A stretch of DNA of 64,000 bases from Streptomyces griseoviridis (GTDB lineage Bacteria; Actinomycetota; Actinomycetes; Streptomycetales; Streptomycetaceae), in assembly GCF_005222485.1 (NCBI RefSeq), contig NZ_CP029078.1:4367501-4431500 (forward strand), given 5' to 3'. Of the stretch, positions 24,848-33,268 are shown in pieces; position 1 is the stretch's first letter; every line of letters starts with the position of its first letter. Made by a program: the position numbers and the translations under genes. A model generated the notes under the pieces. The model saw only the letters and a program-made list of their open reading frames with translations. It was not told the DNA's origin and did not search any database.

Positions 24848-24876
24848 TTGGTTCAAGTTTGAAACAAACCTACACT
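24848..24876 (+). promoter_or_regulatory. marR promoter with overlapping palindromic operator
   Basis: TTGGTT (24848-24853), a 17-base spacer and TACACT (24871-24876) form the promoter of the MarR gene, six bases before its ATG. The palindrome TTCAA-GT-TTGAA at 24852-24863 lies in the spacer. The same motif recurs twice before ribA at 25563-25574 and 25609-25620. Confidence 0.65.
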
Positions 24877-24882
24877 GGTGGC

Positions 24883-25401
24883 ATGACGACTCGCTGGCTC
24901 ACCCCGAAGGAGCAGCGCGCCTGGCGCGCGTACATCGCCGCGACGCACCTCGTCGAGGACGCGCTCGACCGGCAGCTCCAGCAGGACGCCGGCATGCCGC
25001 ACCTCTACTACTCCATCCTGGCCAACCTCTCCGAGTCCCCCGGCCGGCAGCTGCGGATGACCGACCTGGCCGAGCGCACGAAGATCACCCGCAGCCGGCT
25101 GACGTACGCGGTGACCCGGCTGGCGAAGGACGGCCTGGTCCGGCGGGAGGACTGCAGGTGGGACAAGCGGGGCAGCGTCGCCGCCCTCACCGACGAGGGC
25201 ATGGCGGTGCTGGAGCGGACGGCACCCGGGCACGTCGGCCGGGTGCGGGCGGCCCTGTTCGACCATCTCACCGAGGAGCAGGTCGGGCAGTTGGAGGAGA
25301 TCTGCGCGGGGATCACCCGGGCGATGGAGACGGAAGGCTCCCGGCCCGCGACGGACGACGTGCCGTGGCGCCGACGGTCGGCACCGCCGCCCTGCGGGTG
25401 A
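24883..25401 (+). CDS. MarR family regulator of the rib-type module
   Basis: A 172-residue protein with a MarR winged helix at about residues 45-125: MTDLAERTKITRSRLTYAVTRLAKDGLV then the wing RREDCRWDKRGSVAALTDEG. ATG 24883 lies six bases after a TACACT -10 box, so the mRNA is probably leaderless; earlier in-frame starts cross the operator. Its position between the divergent reductase-deaminase gene and ribA, with one palindrome type in front of both, makes it the likely repressor of the module. The inducer could be a flavin or pyrimidine intermediate, but nothing in the sequence shows this. Confidence 0.9.
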   Translation: MTTRWLTPKEQRAWRAYIAATHLVEDALDRQLQQDAGMPHLYYSILANLSESPGRQLRMTDLAERTKITRSRLTYAVTRLAKDGLVRREDCRWDKRGSVAALTDEGMAVLERTAPGHVGRVRAALFDHLTEEQVGQLEEICAGITRAMETEGSRPATDDVPWRRRSAPPPCG

Positions 25402-25715
25402 ATGGCGGGGGTGGAGTCGCGGGGGGCCGCGGGGGGGTGTGGGGGCCGCGGGGTGGGCGCCCGTCGCCATGCGCGTGGCCGGGCCGCGAGGCGCCGGTGC
25501 CCCGTGCCGCCCCGCGAATGACCCCTGTGCACGGCTCGTGGCCTGCGTCGCGAAGTGATTGCTTCAACTTTAAAGCATGGGGTAGGGTCGGCGCATCGCG
25601 ACGCTTGCTTCAAATCTGAAGCAAGCGCCACGGTCGACATCCGCCGCACGAGCGCCCGCCGCCGAGACCCACGGGCGCCGTCCCACACCCACCCCACCGG
25701 ACCGGGAGAACCCGC
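25402..25715 (+). promoter_or_regulatory. ribA upstream region with two MarR operators
   Basis: A 314-base gap. TTGCTT (25559-25564), an 18-base spacer and TAGGGT (25583-25588) form a promoter. GCTTCAACTTTAAAGC at 25561-25576 overlaps the -35. A long palindrome with 11-base arms CGCTTGCTTCA (25602-25612) and TGAAGCAAGCG (25617-25627) around AATC lies just downstream of the expected start. The core TTCAAnnnTGAA matches the site before marR. The first 150 bases are G-rich filler with no gene. Confidence 0.7.
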
Positions 25716-26474
25716 ATGCCCGACACCCCCGCCGCCACCTCGCGCGCCCGCGTCCGGGTACCGCTGCGCTTCCAGGACGGCTACGGCGTCGACGCCGAAC
25801 TCGTCACCTTCCACGGCCTGGCCGACGGCGCCGAACACGTGGCCGTCGTCCTCGGCGACCCGGCCCCCGGCACCGTCCCGCTGGTCAGGCTGCACTCCGA
25901 GTGCCTGACCGGCGACGTCTTCGGCTCCGCCCGCTGCGACTGCGGCCCGCAACTGCGCGAGGCCGTCGAGCGCATCGCCGAGCGCGGCGGCGTCCTGCTC
26001 TACCTGCGCCAGGAGGGCCGGGGCATAGGTCTGTACAACAAGCTGGACGCCTACGCCCTCCAGGACCAGGGCCTCGACACCTACGAGGCGAACGCCGCGC
26101 TCGGCCTGCCGGAGGACGACCGCGACTACACGGCCGCCGCCCAGATGCTGCGGGCCCTCGGCATCACCGCACTCGACCTGCTCTCCAACAACCCCGACAA
26201 GGCCGCCCAACTCCGCTACCTGGGCATCTCGGTGCGGGACCGGGTCCCGACCGGCGTCTTCACCACCGCGCACAACGTCCGCTACCTGCACGCGAAGGTG
26301 GTCAAGACCCAGCACACGCTGCCGCTGGCGAACCTCCCCGACATCACGGCCGTCACGGACGTCACGGCCCTCACGGACGTCACCGACCTCACGGACGTCA
26401 CCGGCCTCACGGCGCACCCGGAACGGGCCGGGCGCGCGGGCGTCACGGGGCTGGCGGAGCGCGACGCGGGCTGA
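25716..26474 (+). CDS. ribA: GTP cyclohydrolase II
   Basis: A 252-residue enzyme that opens GTP to 2,5-diamino-6-ribosylamino-pyrimidinone phosphate, the first step to riboflavin. Zinc ligands are C63, C74 and C76 (HSECLTGDVFGSARCDCG). The GTP/catalytic motif LRQEGRGIGLYNK lies at about 105-117 and SNNPDK at about 165. It is the stand-alone RibA form without the RibB half. The last 45 residues are a Thr/Asp/Val repeat (ITAVTDVTALTDVTDLTDVT) from a roughly 15-base DNA repeat and are not needed for the fold. GGGAG lies about nine bases before ATG 25716. Control by the neighbouring MarR is inferred from operators. Confidence 0.93.
   Translation: MPDTPAATSRARVRVPLRFQDGYGVDAELVTFHGLADGAEHVAVVLGDPAPGTVPLVRLHSECLTGDVFGSARCDCGPQLREAVERIAERGGVLLYLRQEGRGIGLYNKLDAYALQDQGLDTYEANAALGLPEDDRDYTAAAQMLRALGITALDLLSNNPDKAAQLRYLGISVRDRVPTGVFTTAHNVRYLHAKVVKTQHTLPLANLPDITAVTDVTALTDVTDLTDVTGLTAHPERAGRAGVTGLAERDAG
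26338..26412 (+). repeat. tandem CACGGACGT-type repeat at ribA 3' end
   Basis: About five degenerate 15-base units built on CACGGACGTCAC extend the RibA C-terminus. Encoded peptide units are (T)DVTxL. Typical of repeat-expanded, disordered tails. Confidence 0.7.
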
Positions 26475-26551
26475 TCACGGCCCGGTGGCGGCGCCGGTGT
26501 GGTCCGCGCACCAGCCCCGCACCGCGACGGGACCGGCCGCCCGCCCGCAGC

Positions 26552-27706
26552 TCACCACACGCAGGGCAGCCGGGCCTCGACCACGGTGGGGCCGCCCGGC
26601 GGGCTGGAGATCTCCACGGTCCCGTCGAGCGCGGCCACCCGGCGCCTGATGCCGACCAGACCCGAACCCGCCGTCTCGTCGGCGCCCCCGCCGCCCTCGT
26701 CGGCGACCCGCACCAGCAGCCCGCGCCTGACCCGCTCCAGCCGGACCGCCGCCCCGGGCGCACCGCTGTACTTGGCCGCGTTGGTCAGCGCCTCCGCGAT
26801 CACGAAGTAGGCGGCGGCCTCCACCGCGGCCGGCGCCCGCACCCCGTCGTCCTCAAGGCCCGCCACCTCGACGCCGACCCGCAGTCCGCTCACGGCGGCC
26901 AGCGCGCGCACCGCGCCCACCAGGCCCCGGTCGGTGAGGATCGGCGGGTGGATGCCGCGCACCACGTGCCGCAGCTCGGTGAGCGCCTGCTCGGCCTGCG
27001 CCTGCGCCTCGTCGAGCAGCCTGCGCGCGGTGTCCGGGTCGCGGTCGTAGGCGCGTTTGGCGAGGCCGATCCGCATCGAGAGGGCGACCAGGTTGGCCTG
27101 CGCGCCGTCGTGCAGGTCCCGTTCGATCCGGCGCAGCTCGGCGCCGTGCGCGGCGATGGCGTCGGCCCGGGTGGCCGCCAACTCCTCTACCCGGGCCGAG
27201 AGTTGAGCCGCGGGGGACGGTTTGAGGAGGGCGGTCGACCAGTCGGCCTCCAGGTCGGCGAGCCTGACGATCAGCGGCAGCACGAGGGGCCTCGCGCGCG
27301 GCAGCCCGGCCCGGACGCCGTCCACGACCAGGGCGACCGGCCACAGCGGGACGGCGACGACGACGAGGACGCCGTAGACGTAGGCGGCGAACATCCAGCG
27401 CAGGTCGGTGCGGGTACCGGGGTCGCGCACGGCCGTGCGGACGCGTTCCCTGACGGTTCCGGTGAGCGGCAGATACGCCTCCGGGATGCGCTGCCCGGTC
27501 CAGCGGGCGGTCAGCTGCCGCTTGGCCCCGGCGATCCGCCGCACCAGCAGCACGGCCTCCGGCAGCAGCCACGCCCCGACCACCAGGAGCGTGCCGAAGA
27601 CGGCGATGAGCAGCACGGTCGTGAAGAGCCACAGACCGAACGTCATCGCCGCGGCCACCGCGAGATGCCTGGTGGCCCGCCCGGCGTCCCGCACGCTCTT
27701 CCCCAT
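26552..27706 (-). CDS. sensor histidine kinase, HisKA_3 type, orphan
   Basis: A 384-residue protein. Two pairs of transmembrane helices lie at about 15-55 and 103-132. A HisKA_3 dimerisation domain has the phosphorylation site H199 in RRIERDLHDGAQANL. A HATPase_c domain follows at about 285-380 (EALTNAAKYSG, DEGGGG, GSGLVGIRRRV). This type normally pairs with a LuxR-type response regulator, but no such gene lies on either side. TAGCGT at 27713-27718 (reverse strand) is six bases before ATG 27706, pointing to a leaderless mRNA. Confidence 0.9.
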   Translation of the reverse strand: MGKSVRDAGRATRHLAVAAAMTFGLWLFTTVLLIAVFGTLLVVGAWLLPEAVLLVRRIAGAKRQLTARWTGQRIPEAYLPLTGTVRERVRTAVRDPGTRTDLRWMFAAYVYGVLVVVAVPLWPVALVVDGVRAGLPRARPLVLPLIVRLADLEADWSTALLKPSPAAQLSARVEELAATRADAIAAHGAELRRIERDLHDGAQANLVALSMRIGLAKRAYDRDPDTARRLLDEAQAQAEQALTELRHVVRGIHPPILTDRGLVGAVRALAAVSGLRVGVEVAGLEDDGVRAPAAVEAAAYFVIAEALTNAAKYSGAPGAAVRLERVRRGLLVRVADEGGGGADETAGSGLVGIRRRVAALDGTVEISSPPGGPTVVEARLPCVW

Positions 27707-28029
27707 ACGGCAACGCTAGACGGGACGGGGGCGCGGGGCGGTGTAGCGGGCTCCACCTTCGCGGGGTCGGCGCAGCGGGACCCGGCCGAGCGCACCAGGT
27801 GATGGGGCGCGGGGGGCGATCCAGGTTCTCTCTTTCCCTCCCCCGCTGACGGCCGGGCGGCGTGTCACGGGCCCGTGACCGCTTGTTACCAAGCGCGGAC
27901 AGAACCGGATGAACAACGGCGGCCGGAGTGCCGTCTCACGGGGTGCAACTGACCACAGGGCCGGACGGGCGCACCGCGAGAGCGGGCGGACCCGCCGGGC
28001 CCGCTCCAGATCGCCACGGGGACAACGCC

Positions 28030-28755
28030 ATGACCAAGCGCCACGTTCGCCACACCGCCCGCACCCTCCGCGCCACCCGGACCGCCCGCTCCGCCGGCCT
28101 GCTGGCCGTCGCCGCCGTCGCCGCGCTGTCGCTGACGGCCTGCCAGACGGGCGGCGACGACGGGGCCGCGGGCGCGAGGACGAAGGTGTCCGCGTCGGCG
28201 CCCGCGTCCGAGGCCGGCGGCAACGGGGCGAGCGCGCAGACCGTCGCCCGGAGCGAGGCGCCGACCGGCGACCGGACGACGGCACCGGCCGCCGCGGGCG
28301 GCACGACCACCACGAGCGGCACGACGAGCAAGGCGGTCGCGGCCCCGATCCGGACGGTCACACTCGTCGACGGCAGCAAGGCCGAGGTCTACCGGGTCGG
28401 CACGCAGCGCTACCAGGCGAAGATCGTCAACAACGGCGATCTCCTGGCGACGCTCGACACGAAGAAGGGCGACGACGGGCTCGACGCCAACGGCATGTAC
28501 GTCGTGCTCACGATGGGCGGCGAGGTCCGCTCCTGGATGGGCGGCGAGCACCAGGGTCCCGGCACGTTCACCCTCGCGGGCGGCTGGAAGGCCAAGGTCA
28601 CGAAGGTCGGTGAACTCCACTACCGGGCGCAGATCATCGGCCGCGAGGGCGCGGTGGAGGCCACGATGGACGCGAACCAGCACGACACCGGCCTCGACGC
28701 CAACGCGGTGTACATCGTGCTGAGCGCGGGCGGCGTGATCAGCTCGCACGCGTAG
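28030..28755 (+). CDS. exported lipoprotein with duplicated beta-repeat
   Basis: A 241-residue protein. The signal peptide (about 20-38) ends in the lipobox LTAC. A Ser/Ala/Thr-rich linker runs to about residue 110. The C-terminal part is two similar halves of about 60 residues, each with a V-Y/L-R-V-G-x-x-x-Y-x-A-x-I core ending in GLDAN-x-x-Y-(I/V)-VL: LVDGSKAEVYRVGTQRYQAK... and AGGWKAKVTKVGELHYRAQ.... The duplication suggests an internal gene duplication; I do not recognise a named domain. GGGGA lies about eight bases before ATG 28030. Expected on the outer membrane face; function unknown. Confidence 0.8.
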   Translation: MTKRHVRHTARTLRATRTARSAGLLAVAAVAALSLTACQTGGDDGAAGARTKVSASAPASEAGGNGASAQTVARSEAPTGDRTTAPAAAGGTTTTSGTTSKAVAAPIRTVTLVDGSKAEVYRVGTQRYQAKIVNNGDLLATLDTKKGDDGLDANGMYVVLTMGGEVRSWMGGEHQGPGTFTLAGGWKAKVTKVGELHYRAQIIGREGAVEATMDANQHDTGLDANAVYIVLSAGGVISSHA

Positions 28756-28785
28756 GGGGTGGGGACGGCCCTCGCGGGCGCTCGG

Positions 28786-28862
28786 TCGGTGGGGCGGGCT
28801 GGTGACGACCCGCGCGGACCGTCCGCCGGTGGGGCGGGCTGGTGTCGGCCCGCGCGGCCCCT
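28786..28862. repeat. 40-base direct repeat between lipoprotein and gcvH
   Basis: GGTGGGGCGGGCTGGTG occurs at 28788-28804 and again at 28828-28844, followed in both by CGnCCCGCGCGG. The period is 40 bases. It lies between two convergent genes and could work as a terminator region. Confidence 0.6.
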
Positions 28863-28906
28863 CGGCCCCGGGGACGGCGCGAGTACGGGACCCGGCCCGG
28901 CGCCGG

Positions 28907-29302
28907 TCAGTCGCCCTGGCTCCGCAGGTACTCCTCGTAGCCGGCGGCGTCGAGCAGTTCGTCGGTCTCGGCGCCGGGGGTCGGCCGCCCCCGGAACAGC
29001 CACCCGTCGCCGTACGGCTCGGTGTTGACGGCTTCGGGCTCGCTGGAGAGCAGAGCGTTCCCGTCGACGACCTCGCAGGCCACCGGCGTGTACATCTCGC
29101 TGGCCGCCTTCACCGACTCCACCGTCGCGACGGCCTCACCGAGCCCGCACTGCCGCCCCGCCTCCGGGATCTCGACGAAGACGATGTCACCCAGGGCGCG
29201 CTGGGCGTGATCGGTGATACCCACTTCCACGTTCCCGTCGGGCAGGTGACGCACCCACTCATGGGTCCGGGTGTACTTCAGATCGGAGGGGACGTTCGAC
29301 AT
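28907..29302 (-). CDS. gcvH: glycine cleavage system H protein
   Basis: A 131-residue lipoyl carrier. The lipoylation site is K65 in VATVESVKAASEMY, and the typical start DLKYTRTHEWV and the end GDGWLF are present. It shuttles the aminomethyl group between the P, T and L proteins of glycine cleavage. AGGAG lies eight bases before ATG 29302. No gcvT, gcvP or lipoyl-ligase gene is near, so this is a solitary, possibly second, copy. An H protein can also serve in lipoate transfer. No glycine riboswitch core is seen in the 236 bases upstream. Confidence 0.92.
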   Translation of the reverse strand: MSNVPSDLKYTRTHEWVRHLPDGNVEVGITDHAQRALGDIVFVEIPEAGRQCGLGEAVATVESVKAASEMYTPVACEVVDGNALLSSEPEAVNTEPYGDGWLFRGRPTPGAETDELLDAAGYEEYLRSQGD

Positions 29303-29538
29303 GCCGGGGCTCCTGGAAAAGGGCGGGACGGTAAGCGGGGCCTTCCGACCACGGACCCGAGTCCGCCGCCACGAGCCCCCGAGATCCCAACGACCGACGG
29401 GGGCGGGGGCAACGGAGGGGCGCAGCCGGAGACCTCGTGTCGACGAGGCCTGGCCCTCCCGCCTCCCCTGCGGCCTAGCCAAGCACGGTGCTGAAGCGGC
29501 CCGCTCCCCTTCGGGAGGCTGGGGCCACATTTGTACGG

Positions 29539-30789
29539 TCAAACGAGCAGCAAGTGCCCGTGCCCGGCCAGAACGTCGCGCACCTCGGGAACGTCGTCGT
29601 ACTCCGTCAGCCGCTCGAGCACGGCCCGGACTCTGGCCGCCGTCCGGGTCGACGACAGTTCCCGGGACAGCTCGACGACCCGCAGCGCCTCGGCCGCAGC
29701 CTGCTCAGGCTCGTTCGCGTCCGCGAGGGCGACCGCCAGCCACGACCGGTACAGCGCCAACTCCCGGGCGCGCGTCGCGTCGTACCGGGTCAGCACATCC
29801 GTCAGCAGAGGGACCGCGCGCAGCGGCCGGTGGAGCTCCGTGAAGACGCGGGCGTCCATCACCTCCAGCTCCTCCCGCGACACCCAGTACGCCCACAGCG
29901 GCGCCTCGTCGTCGGCCCCGTCGTCGAGGGCGTCGTGCGCCTCGCCCAGGGCGCGGACGGCCTGTTGCGCGTGCGGGCGTCCGAGCCGGGTGTGCGCCCA
30001 CGCGACCCGGTCGTGGAACAGCGCGCGCGTCTGCCCAGGGGCGTCGACACCGGCCTCGGCGAGCGCGGCCGTCGCGAGATCCACACCGTCCCGCTCTCGC
30101 CCCGTGTTCGACCACTGGTAGGCCAGCGACCCGGCGAGATGTGCGACGAGCGGCCCGTCACCAGCCTGTTTCGCTGCGGAGATCCCGAGCCGGTACGCGC
30201 GCTCCGCATCATCCACACGGCCGGCATCCGAGGCGACCCATCCGGTGATCTGCGCCAACTCGCCGATCTGCACGAGGAGTCCGCGGCCGGTGTCGCTGCT
30301 GTACGAAGCACCCCGGTACAGGGTGATCGCCTTCGTCAGCTCACGGAACGCGGGCGCGATCAGGTCACCGCCGGACAGGACATCGTCGGCAAGGCGCAAC
30401 GCGTGTACGCGGCCGGCGAGGCCGGTCACCGCGTCGGCGCCCACCCGCTGCCCCGTGCGGGCTCGTAACGGCTCCAGCGGATCGCCCGGGGGCAGAAGAT
30501 GCGCGAGCATGGCAGTGGCCCCCGGGAGCTGCGCGAGGCTGTCGCCGCGGGCGTAGGCGACGGCCTGACGCAGTTGCGTCTCGGGCGTCGCGAGGGCGGC
30601 CGCGAGGTAGGGCAGCCATACGTCCGGGATCCGGCCGCCTCTCTCCCAGCGCGACACCTCGGTGCGGGTGACGGACTGAGTGCCCGACAGCGAGCACAGC
30701 ACCGCGGCCAGCTGTCGCTGCGACTTGCCCGTGGCTCGACGCAGCCCGGCTAGGTACTGGCCGAACTGTTGTCGCCGGTCATCACCCAT
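29539..30789 (-). CDS. HTH-TPR transcriptional regulator with TTA codon
   Basis: A 416-residue protein. An XRE-type helix-turn-helix lies at about residues 8-70 (GQYLAGLRRATGKSQRQLAAVL then VTRTEVSRWERGGRIPD) and TPR-like helical repeats occupy about 150-410. GGAAGGGGG lies five bases before ATG 30789. Codon 108 (30466-30468, reverse strand) is TTA, so translation should need bldA tRNA. It is divergent from two small overlapping genes and close to tRNA-Lys, an arrangement common for accessory modules in Streptomyces. DNA target and signal are unknown. Confidence 0.85.
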   Translation of the reverse strand: MGDDRRQQFGQYLAGLRRATGKSQRQLAAVLCSLSGTQSVTRTEVSRWERGGRIPDVWLPYLAAALATPETQLRQAVAYARGDSLAQLPGATAMLAHLLPPGDPLEPLRARTGQRVGADAVTGLAGRVHALRLADDVLSGGDLIAPAFRELTKAITLYRGASYSSDTGRGLLVQIGELAQITGWVASDAGRVDDAERAYRLGISAAKQAGDGPLVAHLAGSLAYQWSNTGRERDGVDLATAALAEAGVDAPGQTRALFHDRVAWAHTRLGRPHAQQAVRALGEAHDALDDGADDEAPLWAYWVSREELEVMDARVFTELHRPLRAVPLLTDVLTRYDATRARELALYRSWLAVALADANEPEQAAAEALRVVELSRELSSTRTAARVRAVLERLTEYDDVPEVRDVLAGHGHLLLV

Positions 30790-30934
30790 GCGGCCCCCTT
30801 CCGTCGCCAGTGTGGCCCCTCCCTGGCCCCCTGTGCGGCTCCTTCCCTCCGTTGTCACCCGCGATTCGATGGCAGACAGCACCCCGGCGAGGCGGCAAGA
30901 CCTCCCGGGGCTTGGCCGACTGACTGGAGTCGAC

Positions 30935-31144
30935 ATGCAGGAGATTACGCAGCCCGCGTCCGTTCCCGACACCCCCGTTCCGGTCCCCGCCGGGCACGGC
31001 TGGTGCAGCTGGCACCACGGCCCCGGCGAGGGCCTGCTCCTTGTCACCGCCGTGGAGCAGGGCAGCGGACCCGGGGCCAACCACCGGGCATGCGCCCACT
31101 GCCGACGGACGTACCGGCTCGTCCCCTTCGGGGAGCAGCGGTGA
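30935..31144 (+). CDS. small cysteine-containing protein, unknown
   Basis: A 69-residue protein with GHGWCSWHH and ACAHCRR, giving three cysteines and several histidines that could bind a metal. A CTGGAG site lies five bases before ATG 30935. Its stop overlaps the GTG of the next gene by four bases (GTGA), so the two are translationally coupled. I do not recognise the family. Its place next to a divergent HTH-TPR regulator suggests joint control. Confidence 0.7.
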   Translation: MQEITQPASVPDTPVPVPAGHGWCSWHHGPGEGLLLVTAVEQGSGPGANHRACAHCRRTYRLVPFGEQR

Positions 31145-31542
31145 CCGACCGGCCGGCCGTGACCGTCGAGCCGCCGCCGGACCTGGTCGTGATGCGGGAG
31201 ACCGCCGCCATCGCCCTCGCCGAGGACACCCACCCCGAGGACCATGCCGCGCTCGCCGCGATGCTCCGCGGACATCTGCACGAACTGGTCCCGCGGGTCG
31301 AGGAACTGATCCCCGGACGGCCGACCGTCGTCGACCAGTACTGCGCGCTCGCCTGCCTGGGCGAGGCCCGCCGCAAGCTGTCCCAGGAGGCGGCCCGGGT
31401 CGCGGGCGGCCAGACGGCGCACGCACGCCGCCTCGCCCGCGTCCTGGACGCCCTCGTCACTCACTGGGAGCAGCTGGCCGGGGCGATTCCGGCCGCCCGC
31501 GCCCCTGGAAACGACTACGGCCCCCAGCCAGACCAGGTCTGA
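31141..31542 (+). CDS. DUF6415-like small helical protein
   Basis: A 133-residue, largely alpha-helical protein (ALAAMLRGHLHELVPRVEELI, YCALACLGEARRKLSQEAARV) resembling the DUF6415 proteins that, from memory, accompany HTH regulators in Streptomyces. GTG 31141 overlaps the preceding stop codon. No catalytic residues are evident. It ends 15 bases before the 3' end of the convergent tRNA-Lys gene. Confidence 0.7.
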   Translation: MTDRPAVTVEPPPDLVVMRETAAIALAEDTHPEDHAALAAMLRGHLHELVPRVEELIPGRPTVVDQYCALACLGEARRKLSQEAARVAGGQTAHARRLARVLDALVTHWEQLAGAIPAARAPGNDYGPQPDQV

Positions 31543-31557
31543 CCAGGGGCCGAGTGG

Positions 31558-31630
31558 TAGGCCCTGTGGGACTCGAACCCACAACCAATGGATTAAAAGT
31601 CCACTGCTCTGCCAATTGAGCTAAGGGCCC
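31558..31630 (-). tRNA. tRNA-Lys (UUU)
   Basis: A 73-base cloverleaf on the reverse strand with acceptor GGGCCCT, anticodon TTT in the loop CTTTTAA, T-loop TTCGAGT and discriminator A. CCA is not encoded. The 3' end faces the regulator/DUF6415 module, the usual side for element integration, but I see no duplicated 3' end of this tRNA elsewhere in the window. Confidence 0.97.
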
Positions 31631-31732
31631 AGGCGATGTTGCCCCCACGAGCATAGCCGGACCCGGCCGGGTCTCCGATCGGGTATCGGGTGGTCGGCCG
31701 GGTCGGGGGCGAAACCCGGGGGGCGAGGGTGG

Positions 31733-33268
31733 TCAGGGAGTTGTCCGCTCCGAGTGTGTGGCGGGCGTCTGGTCCTGGGGCGTGTTGCGGGCGTGGTCCG
31801 GGTTCAGGAACCAGTGGCGGGCCGACGCCAGCCACCAGGTCGCCGCGAAGCCGAGGACGACCAGGACCGCGACCGGCGCGTAGTTGAAGGTGTCCGTGGT
31901 GACCGGCGAGACCTGCGGCAGCATGAACAGGACCGTGATGACGCCGACCCAGACCACCGCCACCACGCCGATCGCCCGTGACCAGCGGCCCAGGTGCCAG
32001 GGGCCGCGGGCGAAGTCGTCGCCCTTGCGCAGCCGCAGCAGGGTCGGGATGACGTAGGCGATGTAGAGGCCGATCACCGCGATGGACGTCACGGCCGCGT
32101 ACGCGGTCACGTTGATGAGGTAGGGCAGGCCGAGGACGAGGGCTCCGACGGCCGCGAGCCACACCGCGGCGACCGGGGTGCGGGTGCGCGGGCTGACCGT
32201 GTGCCAGACGCGGGAGAAGGGCAGCGCGCCGTCCCGCGAGAACGCGTAGATCATGCGGCTGTTGGCCGTGACGGACGCCATCCCGCAGAACAGCTGCGCC
32301 CCGATGACGACGAGCAGCAGCAGCTTGCCCGCGGTGGCGCCGAGCGCGTCGAGGAGGATCTGCGCGGGCGGCGCCCCGGTCGGGGAGGCCAGTTCCCTGT
32401 CGTAGTTCTGGATGGCGTACGTGAAGCCGAGCAGCAGGACGAAGCCGGCGATCCAGGAGGTCCAGATGGAGCGGACGATGCCCTTGGGGCCCGCCGTGGA
32501 GGCGTCGTGGGTCTCCTCGGTCATGTGCGCGGAGGCGTCGTACCCGGTGAAGGTGTACTGGGCCATCAGGAGCCCCAGCAGCACCACGTACACCCCGCTG
32601 CCCCAGCCGGTGTTGTTGACGAAGTGGGTGAAGACGAAGGACGTCGACTGATGCCGGTCAGGCACGAGGGCGAGCGCGCCGACGATGACGGCGACCCCGA
32701 CCACGTGCCACCAGACGCTCACGCTGTTGAGGAGGGCGACGATCCGTACGCCGAACGTGTTCAGCAGGCCGTGCAGCAGCAGGATCGCGGCGAACAGCAG
32801 GACCGTGCGGCCCGGTGTCACCTCGAAGTCGAACTGGAGGTTCAGGTAGGCGCCGAGGAAGGACGCGGCCCCGAAGTCGATGCCGGCGGTCACCGCGACC
32901 TGGCCGAGCACGTTGAACCAGCCGGTGAACCAGGCCCAGGCGGCGGCCGTGCGGGGCGGCGCGAGCCGGTGGGCCCAGAAGTAGAGGCCCGCGGAGGTCG
33001 GGTAGGCCGAACAGATCTCGGCCATCGCCAGGCCGACGAAGAGGGTCATCAGGCCGACGCCTATCCAGCCCCAGGTGATCACGGCGGGACCGCCGGTGTT
33101 CATCCCGAACAGGTACAGCGTCAGACAGCCGGAGAGGACCGAGATGATCGTGAAGGAGACCGCGTAGTTGGAGAACGCCGACATCCGGCGCGCGAGTACC
33201 TGGGTGTAGCCGAGCTGGGCCAGCCGTTCTTCGTCCGACGGCCCCTGCGCCCTGGCGTCATCTGTCAT
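31733..33268 (-). CDS. APC family amino acid permease
   Basis: A 511-residue integral membrane protein with 12 predicted helices. It matches the amino-acid/choline transporter (GABA permease-like) branch of the APC superfamily: LARRMSAFSNYAVSFTIISVLSG at helix 1, YTFTGYDASAHMTEET in the middle, and GPWHLGRWSRAIGVVAVVWV near the end. ATG 33268 follows GGGGA closely. It would import an amino acid or amine by ion-coupled transport. It stands alone; a bidirectional terminator separates it from the helicase gene upstream. Confidence 0.9.
   Translation of the reverse strand: MTDDARAQGPSDEERLAQLGYTQVLARRMSAFSNYAVSFTIISVLSGCLTLYLFGMNTGGPAVITWGWIGVGLMTLFVGLAMAEICSAYPTSAGLYFWAHRLAPPRTAAAWAWFTGWFNVLGQVAVTAGIDFGAASFLGAYLNLQFDFEVTPGRTVLLFAAILLLHGLLNTFGVRIVALLNSVSVWWHVVGVAVIVGALALVPDRHQSTSFVFTHFVNNTGWGSGVYVVLLGLLMAQYTFTGYDASAHMTEETHDASTAGPKGIVRSIWTSWIAGFVLLLGFTYAIQNYDRELASPTGAPPAQILLDALGATAGKLLLLVVIGAQLFCGMASVTANSRMIYAFSRDGALPFSRVWHTVSPRTRTPVAAVWLAAVGALVLGLPYLINVTAYAAVTSIAVIGLYIAYVIPTLLRLRKGDDFARGPWHLGRWSRAIGVVAVVWVGVITVLFMLPQVSPVTTDTFNYAPVAVLVVLGFAATWWLASARHWFLNPDHARNTPQDQTPATHSERTTP

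Noticed and set aside
29303..29538. Glycine riboswitch before gcvH
   Set aside because: GAAGGGG occurs on the reverse strand but the other core elements of the glycine aptamer are missing.
31558..31630. Integrative element attachment site at tRNA-Lys
   Set aside because: No integrase gene and no second copy of the tRNA 3' end were found in the window; kept only as a hypothesis.
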